A DNA stretch of 64,000 bases from Photobacterium sp. GJ3 (GCF_018199995.1 NZ_CP073578.1:2542001-2606000), one strand, 5' to 3'; counted from the stretch's first letter, positions 47,622-58,664 are shown. Translations and numbers: made by a program. Notes: generated by a model not told the origin, from the sequence alone.

Positions 47622-47654
47622 TTTTTCACTTCGTTCGGTTGAACGTTTGAAAAT

Positions 47655-47731
47655 GGCTACGTAGCTCAGTTGGTTAGAGCACATCACTCATAATGATGGG
47701 GTCACAGGTTCGAATCCCGTCGTAGCCACCA
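47655..47731 (+). tRNA. tRNA-Met (CAT), array gene 17
   Basis: 77 bases, identical to gene 1; the fourth Met copy. Confidence 0.97.
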
Positions 47732-47777
47732 TTCTCATCCCCTGCCAAGGATTTGAATGGCAACAGAGTCAATACAC

Positions 47778-47864
47778 GCGGTGGTGGCGGAATTGGTAGA
47801 CGCGCTAGCTTCAGGTGCTAGTGCCCGCAAGGGCGTGAGAGTTCAAGTCTCTCCCTCCGCACCA
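47778..47864 (+). tRNA. tRNA-Leu (CAG), array gene 18, variable-arm variant
   Basis: 87 bases, anticodon CAG. The variable-arm stem reads GCCC-GCAA-GGGC instead of GTCC-GCAA-GGAC, a compensatory double change that keeps pairing. All other positions match gene 2. Confidence 0.97.
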
Positions 47865-47890
47865 ATTGACTTCTGAAAATTTGAAATTTT

Positions 47891-47965
47891 AGGGCTATCG
47901 CCAAGCGGTAAGGCAGCGGCTTTTGATGCCGCCATTCCCTGGTTCGAATCCAGGTAGCCCTGCCA
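47891..47965 (+). tRNA. tRNA-Gln (TTG), array gene 19
   Basis: 75 bases, identical to gene 4. Confidence 0.97.
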
Positions 47966-48035
47966 TTTTGCTTCAGAAACACTTTTCAGGTGTTTTGAAA
48001 GCTCGAGAAGACCTTTGGGTCTGACTCACCATGTT

Positions 48036-48122
48036 GCGGTGGTGGCGGAATTGGTAGACGCGCTAGCTTCAGGTGCTAGTGTCCGCAAGGACGTGAGAGT
48101 TCAAGTCTCTCCCTCCGCACCA
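48036..48122 (+). tRNA. tRNA-Leu (CAG), array gene 20
   Basis: 87 bases, identical to gene 2; last gene of the array. A terminator follows 64 bases downstream. Confidence 0.97.
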
Positions 48123-48186
48123 ACTTTCTGGCTTTCCAGAGGTTGTAAAACAATCAGAAGTGACTCCGGTAACGTCGCAAAATGAG

Positions 48187-48208
48187 CCAGCATCATGCTG
48201 GTTTTTTT
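48187..48208 (+). terminator. Terminator of the tRNA array
   Basis: A CCAGCAT / ATGCTGG inverted repeat with a T run (TTTTTTT) directly after it. Confidence 0.88.
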
Positions 48209-48273
48209 GTCCCTGAAATTTGCTGCCCCATAGAGTCATATCCGTCGCTCAACTTTCTTCGTTCACTGATCAT

Positions 48274-48301
48274 AAAAAAAGCCACACGACGGTGGCTTTT
48301 C
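48274..48301 (-). terminator. Terminator of ubiF
   Basis: On the minus strand AAAAGCCACC and GTGGCTTTTTTT form a stem with a T run, 20 bases after the ubiF stop. Confidence 0.82.
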
Positions 48302-48320
48302 TGGCTGACGTTGTTGCGGT

Positions 48321-49481
48321 TTACAACCCAAGCGCGTATTTCAGAACCCGATGTTTTAACGGACCTGTATGGTCGGCCAGCTTCAATCCGACATTCCGTA
48401 ACACGGCAAAAGGCAGCAAATCATTGCTGAACGCTTTGTAAAACACATCCATCCCCGTTTGCATTATCAGGTTATCTGGCCGGCGACGCCGCTCATACCG
48501 TTGCAGAACGCATGTCTCAAACCAGAAATCACCGCCATTGGCCATTTCATCCAGCAGAACATCGACATCTTTGAAGCCCAGATTCACACCCTGCCCCGCT
48601 AATGGATTGATGGTGTGTGCAGCATCGCCCAGCAGCACAATGCCGTTCTGAAAGTAAGTTTGCGCATGTCGCCGGGTCAGCGGGAAGCTGCCCTTGTTTT
48701 GCACCGTGATCTGGCCGAGTTCAGCCGGGAAAGTCTTTGCTATTTCCTGTGCCAGTTGCGGATTCGGCATCGCCGTTAATTGTTTGATGCGGGCCGGATG
48801 ATCATACCAGACGAGGGATCCCTGATGGCCCGGCATGGGCAGAAACGAACGCGGCCCCTGCGGGGTAAATTGCTGCCAGGTGATCTCCTGCTGTGGCAGT
48901 TCTGTTTCAACACTGATCAACAGACAGTGCTGGCGGTAATCCCAGGCTGTGATGCCAATCTTTGCCAGTTGCCGGACTCTGGAATTGGCGCCATCGGCCC
49001 CGACCAGCCAGCGGCTTTTCAGACGCTGACCGTTATCCAGTTCGATTTCATAGCCGTCTTCCGCGGCCTGAAAATTTTCCAAACGCGCAGGACAAATCAG
49101 TGTCAGATTCGGCAGATCTTCAAATGCTTGCCACAAACCCAGCTGGATCAGGCGGTTTTCCACCATAAAACCCAATTCGGGCAATCCTAAATCTTTGGCG
49201 CTGAAACGGGTCCGGCATTCCGGGTGCTCCCAGGTCTCCAGACGCCGGAAAGGACACAAGCGCATCACCCGGATATGGTCCCAGGCTTTGAGTCGTTCCA
49301 GCAGTTTTACCGACTGGGCTGAAATCGCGGAAACCCGTAAATCCATCGGTTGCGATTCATGGTAAGCCTCGGGCTTTTCTCCTTCAATCACGGCGACTTT
49401 CCGGCCCTGACGGGCCATGCCCAGCGCTGCCGCTGCACCTACCATTCCGCCGCCGGCAATCACGACATCAAACTGTTCCAT
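48321..49481 (-). CDS. ubiF: FAD-dependent ubiquinone-biosynthesis hydroxylase (UbiF, 3-demethoxyubiquinol 3-hydroxylase)
   Basis: A 386-residue flavin monooxygenase of the UbiH/UbiF/UbiI group. The FAD site is FDVVIAGGGMVGAAAALGMA, the GD motif is GIVLLGDAAHTINPLAGQG, and the middle DG motif is RWLVGADGANSRVR. UbiF is favoured over paralogues because of position: in E. coli ubiF also lies beside a Gln/Leu/Met tRNA cluster and next to miaB. It acts in aerobic ubiquinone synthesis. It is divergent from miaB. Confidence 0.9.
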   Translation of the reverse strand: MEQFDVVIAGGGMVGAAAALGMARQGRKVAVIEGEKPEAYHESQPMDLRVSAISAQSVKLLERLKAWDHIRVMRLCPFRRLETWEHPECRTRFSAKDLGLPELGFMVENRLIQLGLWQAFEDLPNLTLICPARLENFQAAEDGYEIELDNGQRLKSRWLVGADGANSRVRQLAKIGITAWDYRQHCLLISVETELPQQEITWQQFTPQGPRSFLPMPGHQGSLVWYDHPARIKQLTAMPNPQLAQEIAKTFPAELGQITVQNKGSFPLTRRHAQTYFQNGIVLLGDAAHTINPLAGQGVNLGFKDVDVLLDEMANGGDFWFETCVLQRYERRRRPDNLIMQTGMDVFYKAFSNDLLPFAVLRNVGLKLADHTGPLKHRVLKYALGL

Positions 49482-49795
49482 GCTGGTCTCTCAATGCTTA
49501 ACGTTGACGACATTCTAACGGCTTTCCTCTGCTTGGCTACCTTCTGACATCAATCGACTGTTTTTTCCTGCTGAATCCATCCGTCCGGCCTTCATGTTTC
49601 AGCCACAAGACAGCCAGCCTGCCGATTTTATAATCAGCATTGATGATCTGGTCACACCGGGTCGAAAGCAGTACAATACGCGGCTTGCAATTTAAGCTGG
49701 CTAACAGAGAAGGGGCACAGCGCCTTCCAGGCACAGCCGACGCTGCATTCGCAGCATGAAATGCACCGAATTAACACACGAGTGAAGAGTGAGAC
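49482..49795. promoter_or_regulatory. Divergent ubiF/miaB region
   Basis: 314 bases without a gene. A possible miaB promoter is TGGTCA (49649) with TACAAT (49672-49677), 17 bases apart. AGTGAAGAGTGAGAC supplies a weak ribosome site before miaB. A short minus-strand frame (49537-49734) has no family resemblance. Confidence 0.4.
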
Positions 49796-51220
49796 ATGGC
49801 GAAGAAACTGCTGATCAAAACCTGGGGCTGCCAGATGAACGAATACGATTCATCAAAAATGGCCGATCTTCTCAACGCGAATGGCGGTTATGAGTTAACA
49901 GAAGAACCAGAACAAGCAGATGTACTACTCCTGAACACCTGCTCCATCCGTGAGAAGGCTCAGGAAAAAGTTTTCCATCAGCTTGGCCGCTGGAAGACCC
50001 TGAAAGATAAAAAGCCAGATCTGGTGATTGGCGTCGGTGGCTGTGTTGCAACTCAGGAAGGCGACTCGATCCGCGAACGTGCGCCTTATGTGGATGTGAT
50101 CTTTGGTCCGCAAACCCTGCACCGCCTGCCGGAAATGATTGCGAAGTCTCAGTCTGAAGAAGCGCCGGTGATGGACATCTCCTTCCCTGAAATCGAGAAG
50201 TTCGACCGCCTGCCGGAGCCCCGTGCAGAAGGCCCGACAGCTTTCGTTTCCATCATGGAAGGCTGTTCAAAATACTGCACCTTCTGCGTGGTGCCATACA
50301 CTCGTGGTGAAGAAGTCAGCCGTCCGCTGGATGATGTCCTGTTTGAAATTGCACAGCTGGCAGAACAAGGCGTACGTGAAGTGAACCTGCTGGGTCAGAA
50401 CGTGAACGCATACCGCGGTGTCACCCATGACGGTGAAATCGCTTCGTTTGCTGAGCTGCTGCGTCTGGTCGCCGCAATCGATGGCATTGACCGGATTCGT
50501 TACACCACCAGCCACCCCATCGAATTTACCGACGACATCATCGAAGTCTACGCAGACACGCCTGAAGTGGTCAGCTTCCTGCACCTGCCGGTCCAGAGTG
50601 GTTCCGACCGGATTCTGGCGATGATGAAGCGTCCGCACACGGCTATCGAATATAAGTCGAAAATCCGTAAGCTTCGCAAAGTCCGCCCGGAAATCACCAT
50701 CAGCTCCGATTTCATCGTGGCTTTCCCGGGTGAATCCGATCAGGATTTCCAGGACACCATGAAGCTGATCCGCGATATCGATTTCGACATGAGCTTCAGC
50801 TTTATCTACTCTGCACGTCCGGGCACCCCGGCGGCGGATTACCCGTGCGATCTGCCGGAAGATGTGAAGAAGCAGCGTCTGTACGAACTGCAGCAACAGA
50901 TCAACAGCCAGGCGATGCGCTACTCTCGCCAAATGCTGGATACCGAACAGCGGATTCTGGTAGAAGGTCCGTCGAAGAAGAACATCATGGAACTGCGCGG
51001 CCGGACCGAAAATAACCGTGTCGTGAACTTTGAAGGTTCAGTTGATTTGATCGGTCAGTTTGTCGATGTCAAAATCACAGACGTATTCAACAACTCCCTG
51101 CGTGGTGAGCTTGTCCGTACCGAAGCAGACATGAACCTGCGGATTGCCGTGTCTCCAAGCGAGATCATGGAGAAAACCCGTAAAGAAGATGAATTGGGTG
51201 TAGGCGTTTATACTCCTTAA
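49796..51220 (+). CDS. miaB: tRNA-2-methylthio-N6-dimethylallyladenosine synthase MiaB
   Basis: A 474-residue radical-SAM methylthiotransferase acting on i6A37 of tRNAs reading UNN codons. The N-terminal auxiliary cluster ligands are in [23 protein letters not shown] and GVGGCVATQ. The radical-SAM CxxxCxxC is in [18 protein letters not shown], and a C-terminal TRAM domain ends around residue 445. It lies next to the tRNA array, as in E. coli, and is followed by the ybeZ operon. Confidence 0.97.
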   Translation: MAKKLLIKTWGCQMNEYDSSKMADLLNANGGYELTEEPEQADVLLLNTCSIREKAQEKVFHQLGRWKTLKDKKPDLVIGVGGCVATQEGDSIRERAPYVDVIFGPQTLHRLPEMIAKSQSEEAPVMDISFPEIEKFDRLPEPRAEGPTAFVSIMEGCSKYCTFCVVPYTRGEEVSRPLDDVLFEIAQLAEQGVREVNLLGQNVNAYRGVTHDGEIASFAELLRLVAAIDGIDRIRYTTSHPIEFTDDIIEVYADTPEVVSFLHLPVQSGSDRILAMMKRPHTAIEYKSKIRKLRKVRPEITISSDFIVAFPGESDQDFQDTMKLIRDIDFDMSFSFIYSARPGTPAADYPCDLPEDVKKQRLYELQQQINSQAMRYSRQMLDTEQRILVEGPSKKNIMELRGRTENNRVVNFEGSVDLIGQFVDVKITDVFNNSLRGELVRTEADMNLRIAVSPSEIMEKTRKEDELGVGVYTP

Positions 51221-51258
51221 TGAGAGGACAGAAATCTCTGCCCATGCCCAATAATTTC

Positions 51259-51282
51259 GGCCGCCCGTTACAGTGGGCGGCC
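51259..51282 (+). other. Stem-loop between miaB and ybeZ
   Basis: A perfect 8-bp GGCCGCCC / GGGCGGCC inverted repeat with an 8-base loop and no T run. It is either a transcript-processing or attenuating hairpin, or a weak terminator. Confidence 0.55.
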
Positions 51283-51298
51283 TACTGAGAGGCAAATC

Positions 51299-52363
51299 TT
51301 GAGCAAAATTATTACTGTAGAACTGAATCTCGAACCCGCCGATAATCACCGCCTGGCCAGCCTTTGCGGTCCATTCGACGACAACATCAAACAACTGGAA
51401 CGCCGCTTGGGCGTTGAAATCAGCCACCGCAGCCACAGTTTCAGTATCGTCGGTCAACCCCATACAGCAGCAGCCACTGCCCATATCCTGAAGCATCTCT
51501 ACGTGGACACCGCCCCGGTGCGCAATGTGATCCCGGATATTGAGCCGGAACAAATTCACTTGGCAATCAAAGAATCCGGTGCACTGGAACAAGACACCAC
51601 CACCAGTATCCCTTATGGCAAAGAAGTGAACATCAAGACCAAGAAGGGCGTGATCAAACCACGGACCCCGAATCAGGCGCAGTACATTGCGAATATGATT
51701 GGTCATGACATTACTTTCGGGATTGGCCCTGCCGGTACGGGTAAAACCTATCTGGCGGTTGCTGCCGCGGTCGATGCACTGGAACGTCAGGAGATCCGTC
51801 GGATCCTGCTGACCCGTCCCGCAGTTGAAGCCGGTGAGAAGCTGGGGTTCCTGCCGGGCGATCTGAGCCAGAAAGTCGACCCTTATCTGCGCCCGCTGTA
51901 TGACGCCTTGTTCGAAATGCTAGGCTTCGAGCGGGTTGAAAAGCTGATTGAGCGCAATGTGATTGAAGTCGCCCCGCTCGCTTATATGCGTGGCCGGACA
52001 CTGAATGATGCCTTCATCATTCTGGATGAGAGCCAGAATACCACGGTCGAGCAGATGAAAATGTTCCTGACCCGGATTGGCTTTAATTCCCGTGCGGTGA
52101 TCACCGGTGACGTCACCCAGATCGACCTGCCGCGAGGCGCACGTTCTGGTTTGCGCCATGCAATCGAAGTGCTGGCCGATGTCGAGGAAATCAGCTTTAA
52201 CTTCTTCCAGGCTTCAGACGTCGTGCGTCACCCGGTCGTTGCCCGGATCGTTCAGGCTTATGAGATCTGGGAAACCGAAGATCAGAAACAACGCAAACTG
52301 GCCGAACAACGCCGTCGCGAGCAGCAAACGTCGCGACAGGCCAGCCCAGAAACGGAAGAATAA
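51299..52363 (+). CDS. ybeZ: PhoH-like ATPase YbeZ
   Basis: A 354-residue cytosolic P-loop protein. Walker A is [18 protein letters not shown], Walker B is [12 protein letters not shown], and the conserved [14 protein letters not shown] follows. The start is TTG 51299, preceded by GAGAGG, because it gives the conserved [13 protein letters not shown] terminus and no ATG fits. It works with YbeY in rRNA maturation and RNA metabolism; ybeY follows after 5 bases. Confidence 0.95.
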   Translation: MSKIITVELNLEPADNHRLASLCGPFDDNIKQLERRLGVEISHRSHSFSIVGQPHTAAATAHILKHLYVDTAPVRNVIPDIEPEQIHLAIKESGALEQDTTTSIPYGKEVNIKTKKGVIKPRTPNQAQYIANMIGHDITFGIGPAGTGKTYLAVAAAVDALERQEIRRILLTRPAVEAGEKLGFLPGDLSQKVDPYLRPLYDALFEMLGFERVEKLIERNVIEVAPLAYMRGRTLNDAFIILDESQNTTVEQMKMFLTRIGFNSRAVITGDVTQIDLPRGARSGLRHAIEVLADVEEISFNFFQASDVVRHPVVARIVQAYEIWETEDQKQRKLAEQRRREQQTSRQASPETEE

Positions 52364-52368
52364 GCCCG

Positions 52369-52833
52369 ATGGCGATTTATCTGGATTTACAGCTTGCCAC
52401 TGCTGATGAAAGTGGCCTGCCGACAGAAGCCGACTTCCAGCGCTGGCTGGAAGCGGCTGTCACCCCGTTCCAAGCCGATGCGGAAGTGACGATTCGTTTG
52501 GTGGATACCGAAGAAAGCCAGGCGCTGAACCATGAATACCGTAGCAAAGACAAGCCAACCAATGTGCTGTCTTTCCCGTTTGAGGCACCGCCGGGCGTTG
52601 AACTGGAGCTGCTGGGCGATCTGATCATCTGTCGTCAGGTCGTTGAAAATGAAGCCCAGGCACAGGAAAAACCACTGTTTGCCCACTGGGCACATATGGT
52701 TGTACACGGCTCGCTTCATCTGCTAGGTTATGACCATATTGAAGATGACGAAGCCGAGGAAATGGAAGCGCTGGAAACTGAAATTATGCAGGGTCTGGGG
52801 TTTGCCAATCCTTACGAGGCTGACCAATACTAA
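52369..52833 (+). CDS. ybeY: Endoribonuclease/rRNA maturation factor YbeY
   Basis: A 154-residue single-zinc endoribonuclease for 16S 3'-end maturation and 70S quality control. The metal motif is [20 protein letters not shown] (three His), with the substrate region [19 protein letters not shown]. It is tightly coupled after ybeZ and upstream of corC. Confidence 0.97.
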   Translation: MAIYLDLQLATADESGLPTEADFQRWLEAAVTPFQADAEVTIRLVDTEESQALNHEYRSKDKPTNVLSFPFEAPPGVELELLGDLIICRQVVENEAQAQEKPLFAHWAHMVVHGSLHLLGYDHIEDDEAEEMEALETEIMQGLGFANPYEADQY

Positions 52834-52930
52834 CATCAGCCCAGGCAGTCATTTTAAAGCAATCCGGTCGGCACCCAATCGCTTGGCGCCGGCTTTCCGT
52901 GGCTCTGGCCACTTATTTGAATAGAAAGCA

Positions 52931-53803
52931 ATGAACGACGATAACCCCCAAAATTCTGACGGTCCGAGTCGAAAGACCTTCTTTGAACGTATTGGCCAGC
53001 TCTTTCAGGGCGAACCACAGAATAAGGAAGAACTGGTCGATGTGATCCGGGATTCCGAAGAAAATGATCTGATCGATCATCACACCCGCGACATGCTCGA
53101 AGGTGTGATCCAGATTTCTGAAATGCGCGTCCGGGATATTATGATCCCCCGCTCTCAGATGATCACCATAGAACGTTCACAGAAGGTTGAAGATCTGATT
53201 GATATCATTGTTGATGCCCAGCACTCCCGCTACCCGGTCATCAGCGACGATAAAGACCATGTCGAAGGCATCCTGCTGGCAAAAGATCTGCTGCGCTACC
53301 TGCGCCCGGATAGCGAGCCGTTTGAACTCGACGCCATTCTCCGTCCGGCGGTTGTTGTGCCGGAGAGCAAGCGGGTGGATCGCCTGCTGAAAGAATTTCG
53401 GGAAGAGCGCTACCACATGGCCATCGTGGTCGATGAATTTGGTGGCGTTTCCGGCTTAATCACCATTGAAGATATCCTGGAGCAAATCGTTGGCGAAATC
53501 GAAGATGAATTCGACGACGAAGAAGAGCAGGAAATCCGTCAGCTGAGCAAACACACCTGGAATGTGAAGGCATTAACAACCATTGATGACTTCAACAAAA
53601 TGTTCCAGACCAGCTTCAGCGTCAATGACATCGACACCATCGGTGGTCTGGTCATGACCAGTTTCGGTCACCTGCCAACCCGTGGTGAAGTGGTCGAACT
53701 GGAAGGCTACGCGTTCAAAGTCACAGCAGCGGACAGCCGCCGGATCATTCAATTACAAGTGACGGTGCCGCAGGAGGCACACCAACCAACGATGACGCCC
53801 TGA
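52931..53803 (+). CDS. corC: CorC/HlyC-family CBS-domain protein (YbeX)
   Basis: A 290-residue cytosolic protein with two CBS domains (about 70-190) framed by [16 protein letters not shown] and [20 protein letters not shown], and a C-terminal CorC_HlyC domain (about 205-285). The N-terminal membrane domain of full CorB-type proteins is absent, as usual for YbeX. It is linked to magnesium/cobalt efflux and to ribosome health. Its TGA overlaps the lnt ATG (TGATG at 53801-53805). Confidence 0.95.
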   Translation: MNDDNPQNSDGPSRKTFFERIGQLFQGEPQNKEELVDVIRDSEENDLIDHHTRDMLEGVIQISEMRVRDIMIPRSQMITIERSQKVEDLIDIIVDAQHSRYPVISDDKDHVEGILLAKDLLRYLRPDSEPFELDAILRPAVVVPESKRVDRLLKEFREERYHMAIVVDEFGGVSGLITIEDILEQIVGEIEDEFDDEEEQEIRQLSKHTWNVKALTTIDDFNKMFQTSFSVNDIDTIGGLVMTSFGHLPTRGEVVELEGYAFKVTAADSRRIIQLQVTVPQEAHQPTMTP

Positions 53804-55362
53804 TGAGACGAATCGACAATTTAAACCTTTGGGGACGGCTGCTGTTAGCCGTCCCGGCAGGTGCGCTGGCAACCCTGTCTTTCGCGCCCTATCAATTCTG
53901 GTATCTTGCCCCGCTTTCCCTCATTGTTTTCTTTACCCTGCTGCAAAACCAACGTCCGAAAACGGCCTTCTGGACCGGACTGGCATGGGGTTTAGGCCTC
54001 TTTGGCAGTGGCGTGTGGTGGGTACATGTCAGCATTGCCGACTTTGGCGGCATGCCAATCGCCGCCGGCCTCTTCCTGATGGCTCTGCTCATCGGCTATC
54101 TCGCCCTCTTTCCGGCCCTGTTTGGTGCACTCTTTGCCAGACTCGGCCATGGACGCCCTTTCCACCAGCTCATGCTGATTGGCCCGGTACTCTGGCTATT
54201 ACTGGACTGGCTGCGTGGCTGGCTGTTCACCGGATTCCCTTGGCTGTGGCTGGGGTACGGACAAATCCACGGCCCCTTTGCCAGCTTCGCGCCGATTCTC
54301 GGTGTAGAAGGACTGACGCTGGCCCTGGTGTTGAGCTGCGGTGCATTGGTTGCTGCGGGTTATTACCGTAACTGGAAACCGCTGATGCTGCCGGCCCTGA
54401 TTTTTTTTCTGGCTTATCAGGCCAAAGGCATTGAGTGGGTTCAGCCGGATCCCTACAAGCCGGTGAAAGTTGCTCTGGTACAGGGAAATATCCCTCAGGC
54501 GATGAAATGGCGACCGGATCAGCAATGGCCAACCCTGATGAAATATCTGGATCTGACCCGTGAAAACTGGGACGCCGATGTCATTATCTGGCCAGAAGCA
54601 GCGATCCCTGCACTGGAGCAGCAGGTCGGCACTTTCCTGAGTCGTCTGGACGAAGCCGCACGCATGAATCAAAGCGCGGTGATCACGGGTGTTCTGGACA
54701 AAACCGAACAGGGCGAGTTTTTCAATAACATCCTGACGCTGGGTGTGAACCGGGATGGCGAATATCATTACGATACAGTCAGCCGGTACAGTAAACACCA
54801 TTTACTGCCCTTTGGTGAATTCGTGCCGTTCGGAGACATTCTGCGCCCGATTGCGCCATTCTTTAATCTGCCGATGTCTTCATTCAGCCGCGGCGATTTC
54901 ATTCAGCCCAACCTGGAAGCGAACGGTTACGCGCTAGCGCCAGCCCTATGTTATGAGATTGCCTTCAGCGAGCAGGTCCGCCAGAACGTAGGGATGGGCA
55001 CGGATATGCTGTTAACCCTATCGAACGATGCCTGGTTTGGCCGCTCAATCGGCCCTCACCAGCACATGGAAATTGCGCAAATGCGGGCACTGGAAACAGG
55101 CAAACCATTGCTGCGTGCCACCAATACCGGCGTAACCGCTGTGGTCGATCATCACGGACAAATCATCGCTGAACTGCCTCAATTCGAGACAGGTGTACTG
55201 CGCGCCACGGTCACTCCGACCAAAGGCTTGACGCCTTATGTCTCTTTAGGCAGCTGGCCGCTGTACCTGTACATGCTGTGGGCGGTCACTCTGTCCTGGT
55301 TACTGGTGAAACGCCGCCGGGGAGATTTCCGGGATACCAATCCCCAGGAAGGCGTTCACTAA
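53803..55362 (+). CDS. lnt: Apolipoprotein N-acyltransferase
   Basis: A 519-residue inner-membrane enzyme adding the third acyl chain to lipoproteins. About six N-terminal membrane segments (to about residue 215) precede a nitrilase-type domain. The triad regions are IIWPEAAIPALE (Glu), SRYSKHHLLPFGEFVPF (Lys) and APALCYEIAFSEQ (Cys), and one C-terminal membrane helix follows. It is translationally coupled to corC. Confidence 0.96.
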   Translation: MRRIDNLNLWGRLLLAVPAGALATLSFAPYQFWYLAPLSLIVFFTLLQNQRPKTAFWTGLAWGLGLFGSGVWWVHVSIADFGGMPIAAGLFLMALLIGYLALFPALFGALFARLGHGRPFHQLMLIGPVLWLLLDWLRGWLFTGFPWLWLGYGQIHGPFASFAPILGVEGLTLALVLSCGALVAAGYYRNWKPLMLPALIFFLAYQAKGIEWVQPDPYKPVKVALVQGNIPQAMKWRPDQQWPTLMKYLDLTRENWDADVIIWPEAAIPALEQQVGTFLSRLDEAARMNQSAVITGVLDKTEQGEFFNNILTLGVNRDGEYHYDTVSRYSKHHLLPFGEFVPFGDILRPIAPFFNLPMSSFSRGDFIQPNLEANGYALAPALCYEIAFSEQVRQNVGMGTDMLLTLSNDAWFGRSIGPHQHMEIAQMRALETGKPLLRATNTGVTAVVDHHGQIIAELPQFETGVLRATVTPTKGLTPYVSLGSWPLYLYMLWAVTLSWLLVKRRRGDFRDTNPQEGVH

Positions 55363-55374
55363 TCAACATCCATC

Positions 55375-55404
55375 CATGACAGGGTGCAAATGCGCCCTGT
55401 CATG
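55375..55404. terminator. Convergent stem-loop between lnt and ybeL
   Basis: A perfect 10-bp inverted repeat (CATGACAGGG at 55375-55384, CCCTGTCATG at 55395-55404) with a 10-base loop that can pair further. There is no good T run; it probably ends both convergent transcripts. Confidence 0.65.
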
Positions 55405-55421
55405 CGTATACATCAATCATC

Positions 55422-55904
55422 CTAAGGGGCCAGTGGCTGACGGGTAAACTGCTTTCCGCCGCACTTCATACAAGGCTCAATGGTCCGGACATGAGTATAT
55501 TGCTCATGATGACCACATTTCTCGCAGACAAGATGACCCAGCCCGACGATTTCCCCGGCCTGATACACGCCCCGGTGTTTCAGATCATCCATGACTTCCA
55601 CCCACTCCAGCTGCGTTTTGTCCGTCACCTCAGCCAGACCGCGCCAGATGGTTTCAGACACCAGATGATAAAACGGGCTTTCTGAAAACGGCGCCGGACT
55701 TTCCTGCACATTCTGCCCGAACTCCTGCACATCACGCTTCAGATACTGTCGGATCAGCGCCAGCTCGTCTTTGGTCATATCACTGGCCGCCTCCCGGTAT
55801 TTTTCAGTGGTTTCAATCCAGTGCTTCAGCTCTTCCGGACTGTGCTTTAAGGTTTCCGTCATTTCTTCCAACATGGATTCATAGGCTGCTTTTTGTTTAC
55901 CCAT
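55422..55904 (-). CDS. ybeL: Zinc-ribbon protein YbeL (DUF1451)
   Basis: A 160-residue cytosolic protein. The helical N-terminal part (MLEEMTETLKHSPEELKHWI and DMTKDELALIRQYLKRDV) is followed by a C-terminal zinc ribbon with CEKCGH and CMKCGG. The function is unknown. It is convergent with lnt and divergent from leuS, the position seen in E. coli. Confidence 0.92.
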   Translation of the reverse strand: MGKQKAAYESMLEEMTETLKHSPEELKHWIETTEKYREAASDMTKDELALIRQYLKRDVQEFGQNVQESPAPFSESPFYHLVSETIWRGLAEVTDKTQLEWVEVMDDLKHRGVYQAGEIVGLGHLVCEKCGHHEQYTHVRTIEPCMKCGGKQFTRQPLAP

Positions 55905-56073
55905 GTAAGATCTCCCTGGTCCTTGGACTCACTCAGCAGTGGCCGGGCTGAATTATCACAATATAACCTGCCCTATTCGGCCTCAGCTATTGTTGCTACC
56001 TTTACCTTTAGTTATTCTATGTCGATTATTTTGACTGTGTTTATGTAATTCACAAAGATTCCGGAAGTCATCG

Positions 56074-58650
56074 ATGCAAGAACAATATCGTCCACAGGAC
56101 ATTGAACCGAAAGTTCAAGAACATTGGGACAACAACCAAACCTTTGTTGTAAGTGAAGACCCGAATAAAGAAAAATTCTACTGTCTTTCCATGTTCCCGT
56201 ACCCGAGTGGACGCCTCCACATGGGGCACGTGCGTAACTACACCATCGGTGACGTGATTTCCCGTTATCAGCGCCTGCAGGGCAAAAACGTCATGCAGCC
56301 GATCGGCTGGGATGCTTTCGGTCTGCCTGCAGAAAATGCCGCGGTGAAAAACAACACAGCACCAGCGCCGTGGACTTACGAAAACATTGATTACATGAAG
56401 AACCAGCTGAAACTGCTGGGCTTCGGCTACGACTGGAAGCGTGAATTCGCAACCTGTACGCCAGAATACTATCGCTGGGAACAAGAGTTCTTCACCAAGC
56501 TGTACAACAAAGGCCTGGTATACAAGAAGACCTCTTCCGTGAACTGGTGTCCGAATGACCAGACCGTTCTGGCGAACGAGCAGGTCGAAGATGGTTGCTG
56601 CTGGCGTTGTGATACGCCGGTCGAGCAAAAAGAAATTCCACAGTGGTTTATCAAAATCACAGCTTATGCGCAGGAATTGCTGGACGATCTGGACAATCTG
56701 GAAGGTTGGCCTGACATGGTCAAAACCATGCAGCGCAACTGGATTGGTCGCTCTGAAGGCGTAGAGCTGGCCTTTGATGTTGAAGGTCAGGACGCACCGC
56801 TGGAAGTATACACCACGCGCCCGGACACCCTGATGGGTGTGACCTACGTGGGGATCGCTGCCGGTCACCCGCTGGCTGACAAAGCGGCACAGAATAACCC
56901 TGAACTGGCTGCCTTTATCGATGAGTGCCGCAACACCAAAGTTGCTGAAGCCGAACTGGCCACCATGGAGAAGAAAGGCATGGCCACGGGCCTGTATGCC
57001 ATTCATCCGCTGAACGGCCGCCGTGTTCCGGTTTACGTCGCGAACTTTGTGCTGATGGACTATGGCACAGGTGCCGTGATGGCTGTTCCTGCGCACGATC
57101 AGCGCGACTTTGAATTCGCCACCAAATACGGTCTGGACATTGTGCCAGTCATCAAGCCTGCCGACGGCAGTGCTCTGGACATCAGCGAAGCGGCTTACAC
57201 CGAAAAAGGTGTTCTGTTCGACTCGGGTGAATTCGACGGTCTGGCATTCCAGGCTGCGTTTGATGCAATTGCCGCCAAGCTGGAAACAGAAGGCAAAGGC
57301 AAGAAAACCGTGAATTTCCGTCTGCGCGACTGGGGTGTTTCCCGTCAGCGCTACTGGGGCGCACCGATCCCGATGGTCACCACAGAAGATGGTGAAGTGC
57401 ATCCGGTCCCGGCGGACCAGCTACCCGTGATTCTGCCGGAAGATGTGGTGATGGACGGCGTAACCAGCCCAATCAAAGCAGACAAAGCATGGGCCGAAAC
57501 CACCTTTGAAGGCAGACCTGCACTGCGTGAAACCGACACCTTCGACACCTTCATGGAGTCGTCCTGGTACTACGCACGCTACTGCTCGCCAAAAGCGGAC
57601 GAAATGCTGGATTCCGATGCGGCCAACTACTGGCTGCCGGTAGACCAGTACATCGGGGGGATCGAGCACGCGTGTATGCACCTGCTGTATTCCCGCTTCT
57701 TCCACAAGCTGCTGCGCGACAGCGGTATGGTCACCAGTGACGAGCCGTTCAAGCAGCTGCTGTGTCAGGGGATGGTGCTGGCAGATGCCTTCTACTACAC
57801 CAGTGACAAAGGCGCGAAAATCTGGGTGTCTCCGACAGAAGTCACTCTGGAACGCGACGAAAAAGGCCGCATTACGCAAGCGACGGACGAAGAAGGCAAC
57901 GCGCTGATTCACTCCGGCATGACTAAGATGTCCAAGTCGAAGAACAACGGTATCGACCCGCAGGAAATGGTCGACAAATACGGTGCGGACACCGTCCGTC
58001 TGTTCATGATGTTTGCCTCTCCGGCGGATATGACTCTGGAATGGCAGGAGTCTGGCGTCGAAGGCGCAAACCGCTTCCTGAAACGTGTCTGGAAACTTGT
58101 TTTTGAACATACCGCAAAAGGCGCGGTCGAAGCTCTGGATGCTGCCTCTCTGACGGCAGATCAGAAAGCGCTGCGTCGTGATGTCCATAAGACAATTGCC
58201 AAAGTCAGCGATGACATTGGCCGCCGTCAGACGTTCAACACAGCGATTGCTGCGATCATGGAACTGATGAACAAGCTGGGTAAAGCCCCGCAGGATTCTG
58301 TCCAGGACCGCGCACTGCTGGACGAAGCCCTGAAAGCTGTAGTTCGGATGCTGTACCCAATCACCCCGCACGTCTGTTTTGAGCTGTGGGCTGCACTGGG
58401 TGAGTCTGACGTTGACCACGCTGATTGGCCTGTCGCAGACGACAAAGCGATGATCGAAGATGAGAAGCTCATCATCGTTCAGGTGAACGGTAAGCTGCGT
58501 GCCAAATTGACGGTGGCTGCTGACGCTGACAAAGCGCAGGTCGAAGCCATTGCGCTGGCGGACGAAAACGTGTCGAAATTTACGGATGATAAAACCATCC
58601 GGAAGGTCATTTTCGTCCCGGGCAAGTTACTGAATATCGTCGCCAACTAA
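56074..58650 (+). CDS. leuS: Leucyl-tRNA synthetase
   Basis: An 858-residue class-I synthetase charging tRNA-Leu, of which ten genes lie in this window. The HIGH motif is [21 protein letters not shown] is in [15 protein letters not shown], and the CP1 editing domain (about 225-420) has the [20 protein letters not shown] threonine-rich site. Length matches E. coli (860). It is preceded by a long leader with few features and followed by a terminator-like stem before lptE. Confidence 0.98.
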   Translation: MQEQYRPQDIEPKVQEHWDNNQTFVVSEDPNKEKFYCLSMFPYPSGRLHMGHVRNYTIGDVISRYQRLQGKNVMQPIGWDAFGLPAENAAVKNNTAPAPWTYENIDYMKNQLKLLGFGYDWKREFATCTPEYYRWEQEFFTKLYNKGLVYKKTSSVNWCPNDQTVLANEQVEDGCCWRCDTPVEQKEIPQWFIKITAYAQELLDDLDNLEGWPDMVKTMQRNWIGRSEGVELAFDVEGQDAPLEVYTTRPDTLMGVTYVGIAAGHPLADKAAQNNPELAAFIDECRNTKVAEAELATMEKKGMATGLYAIHPLNGRRVPVYVANFVLMDYGTGAVMAVPAHDQRDFEFATKYGLDIVPVIKPADGSALDISEAAYTEKGVLFDSGEFDGLAFQAAFDAIAAKLETEGKGKKTVNFRLRDWGVSRQRYWGAPIPMVTTEDGEVHPVPADQLPVILPEDVVMDGVTSPIKADKAWAETTFEGRPALRETDTFDTFMESSWYYARYCSPKADEMLDSDAANYWLPVDQYIGGIEHACMHLLYSRFFHKLLRDSGMVTSDEPFKQLLCQGMVLADAFYYTSDKGAKIWVSPTEVTLERDEKGRITQATDEEGNALIHSGMTKMSKSKNNGIDPQEMVDKYGADTVRLFMMFASPADMTLEWQESGVEGANRFLKRVWKLVFEHTAKGAVEALDAASLTADQKALRRDVHKTIAKVSDDIGRRQTFNTAIAAIMELMNKLGKAPQDSVQDRALLDEALKAVVRMLYPITPHVCFELWAALGESDVDHADWPVADDKAMIEDEKLIIVQVNGKLRAKLTVAADADKAQVEAIALADENVSKFTDDKTIRKVIFVPGKLLNIVAN

Positions 58651-58664
58651 TCCGGCACACGAAC

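Noticed and set aside
56068..57402. A 444-residue minus-strand open frame
   Set aside because: It is antisense to leuS in a high-GC, codon-biased region; it has no ribosome site, no family resemblance and a His/Phe-rich shadow composition.
57421..58419. A 332-residue minus-strand open frame
   Set aside because: Also an antisense shadow of leuS.
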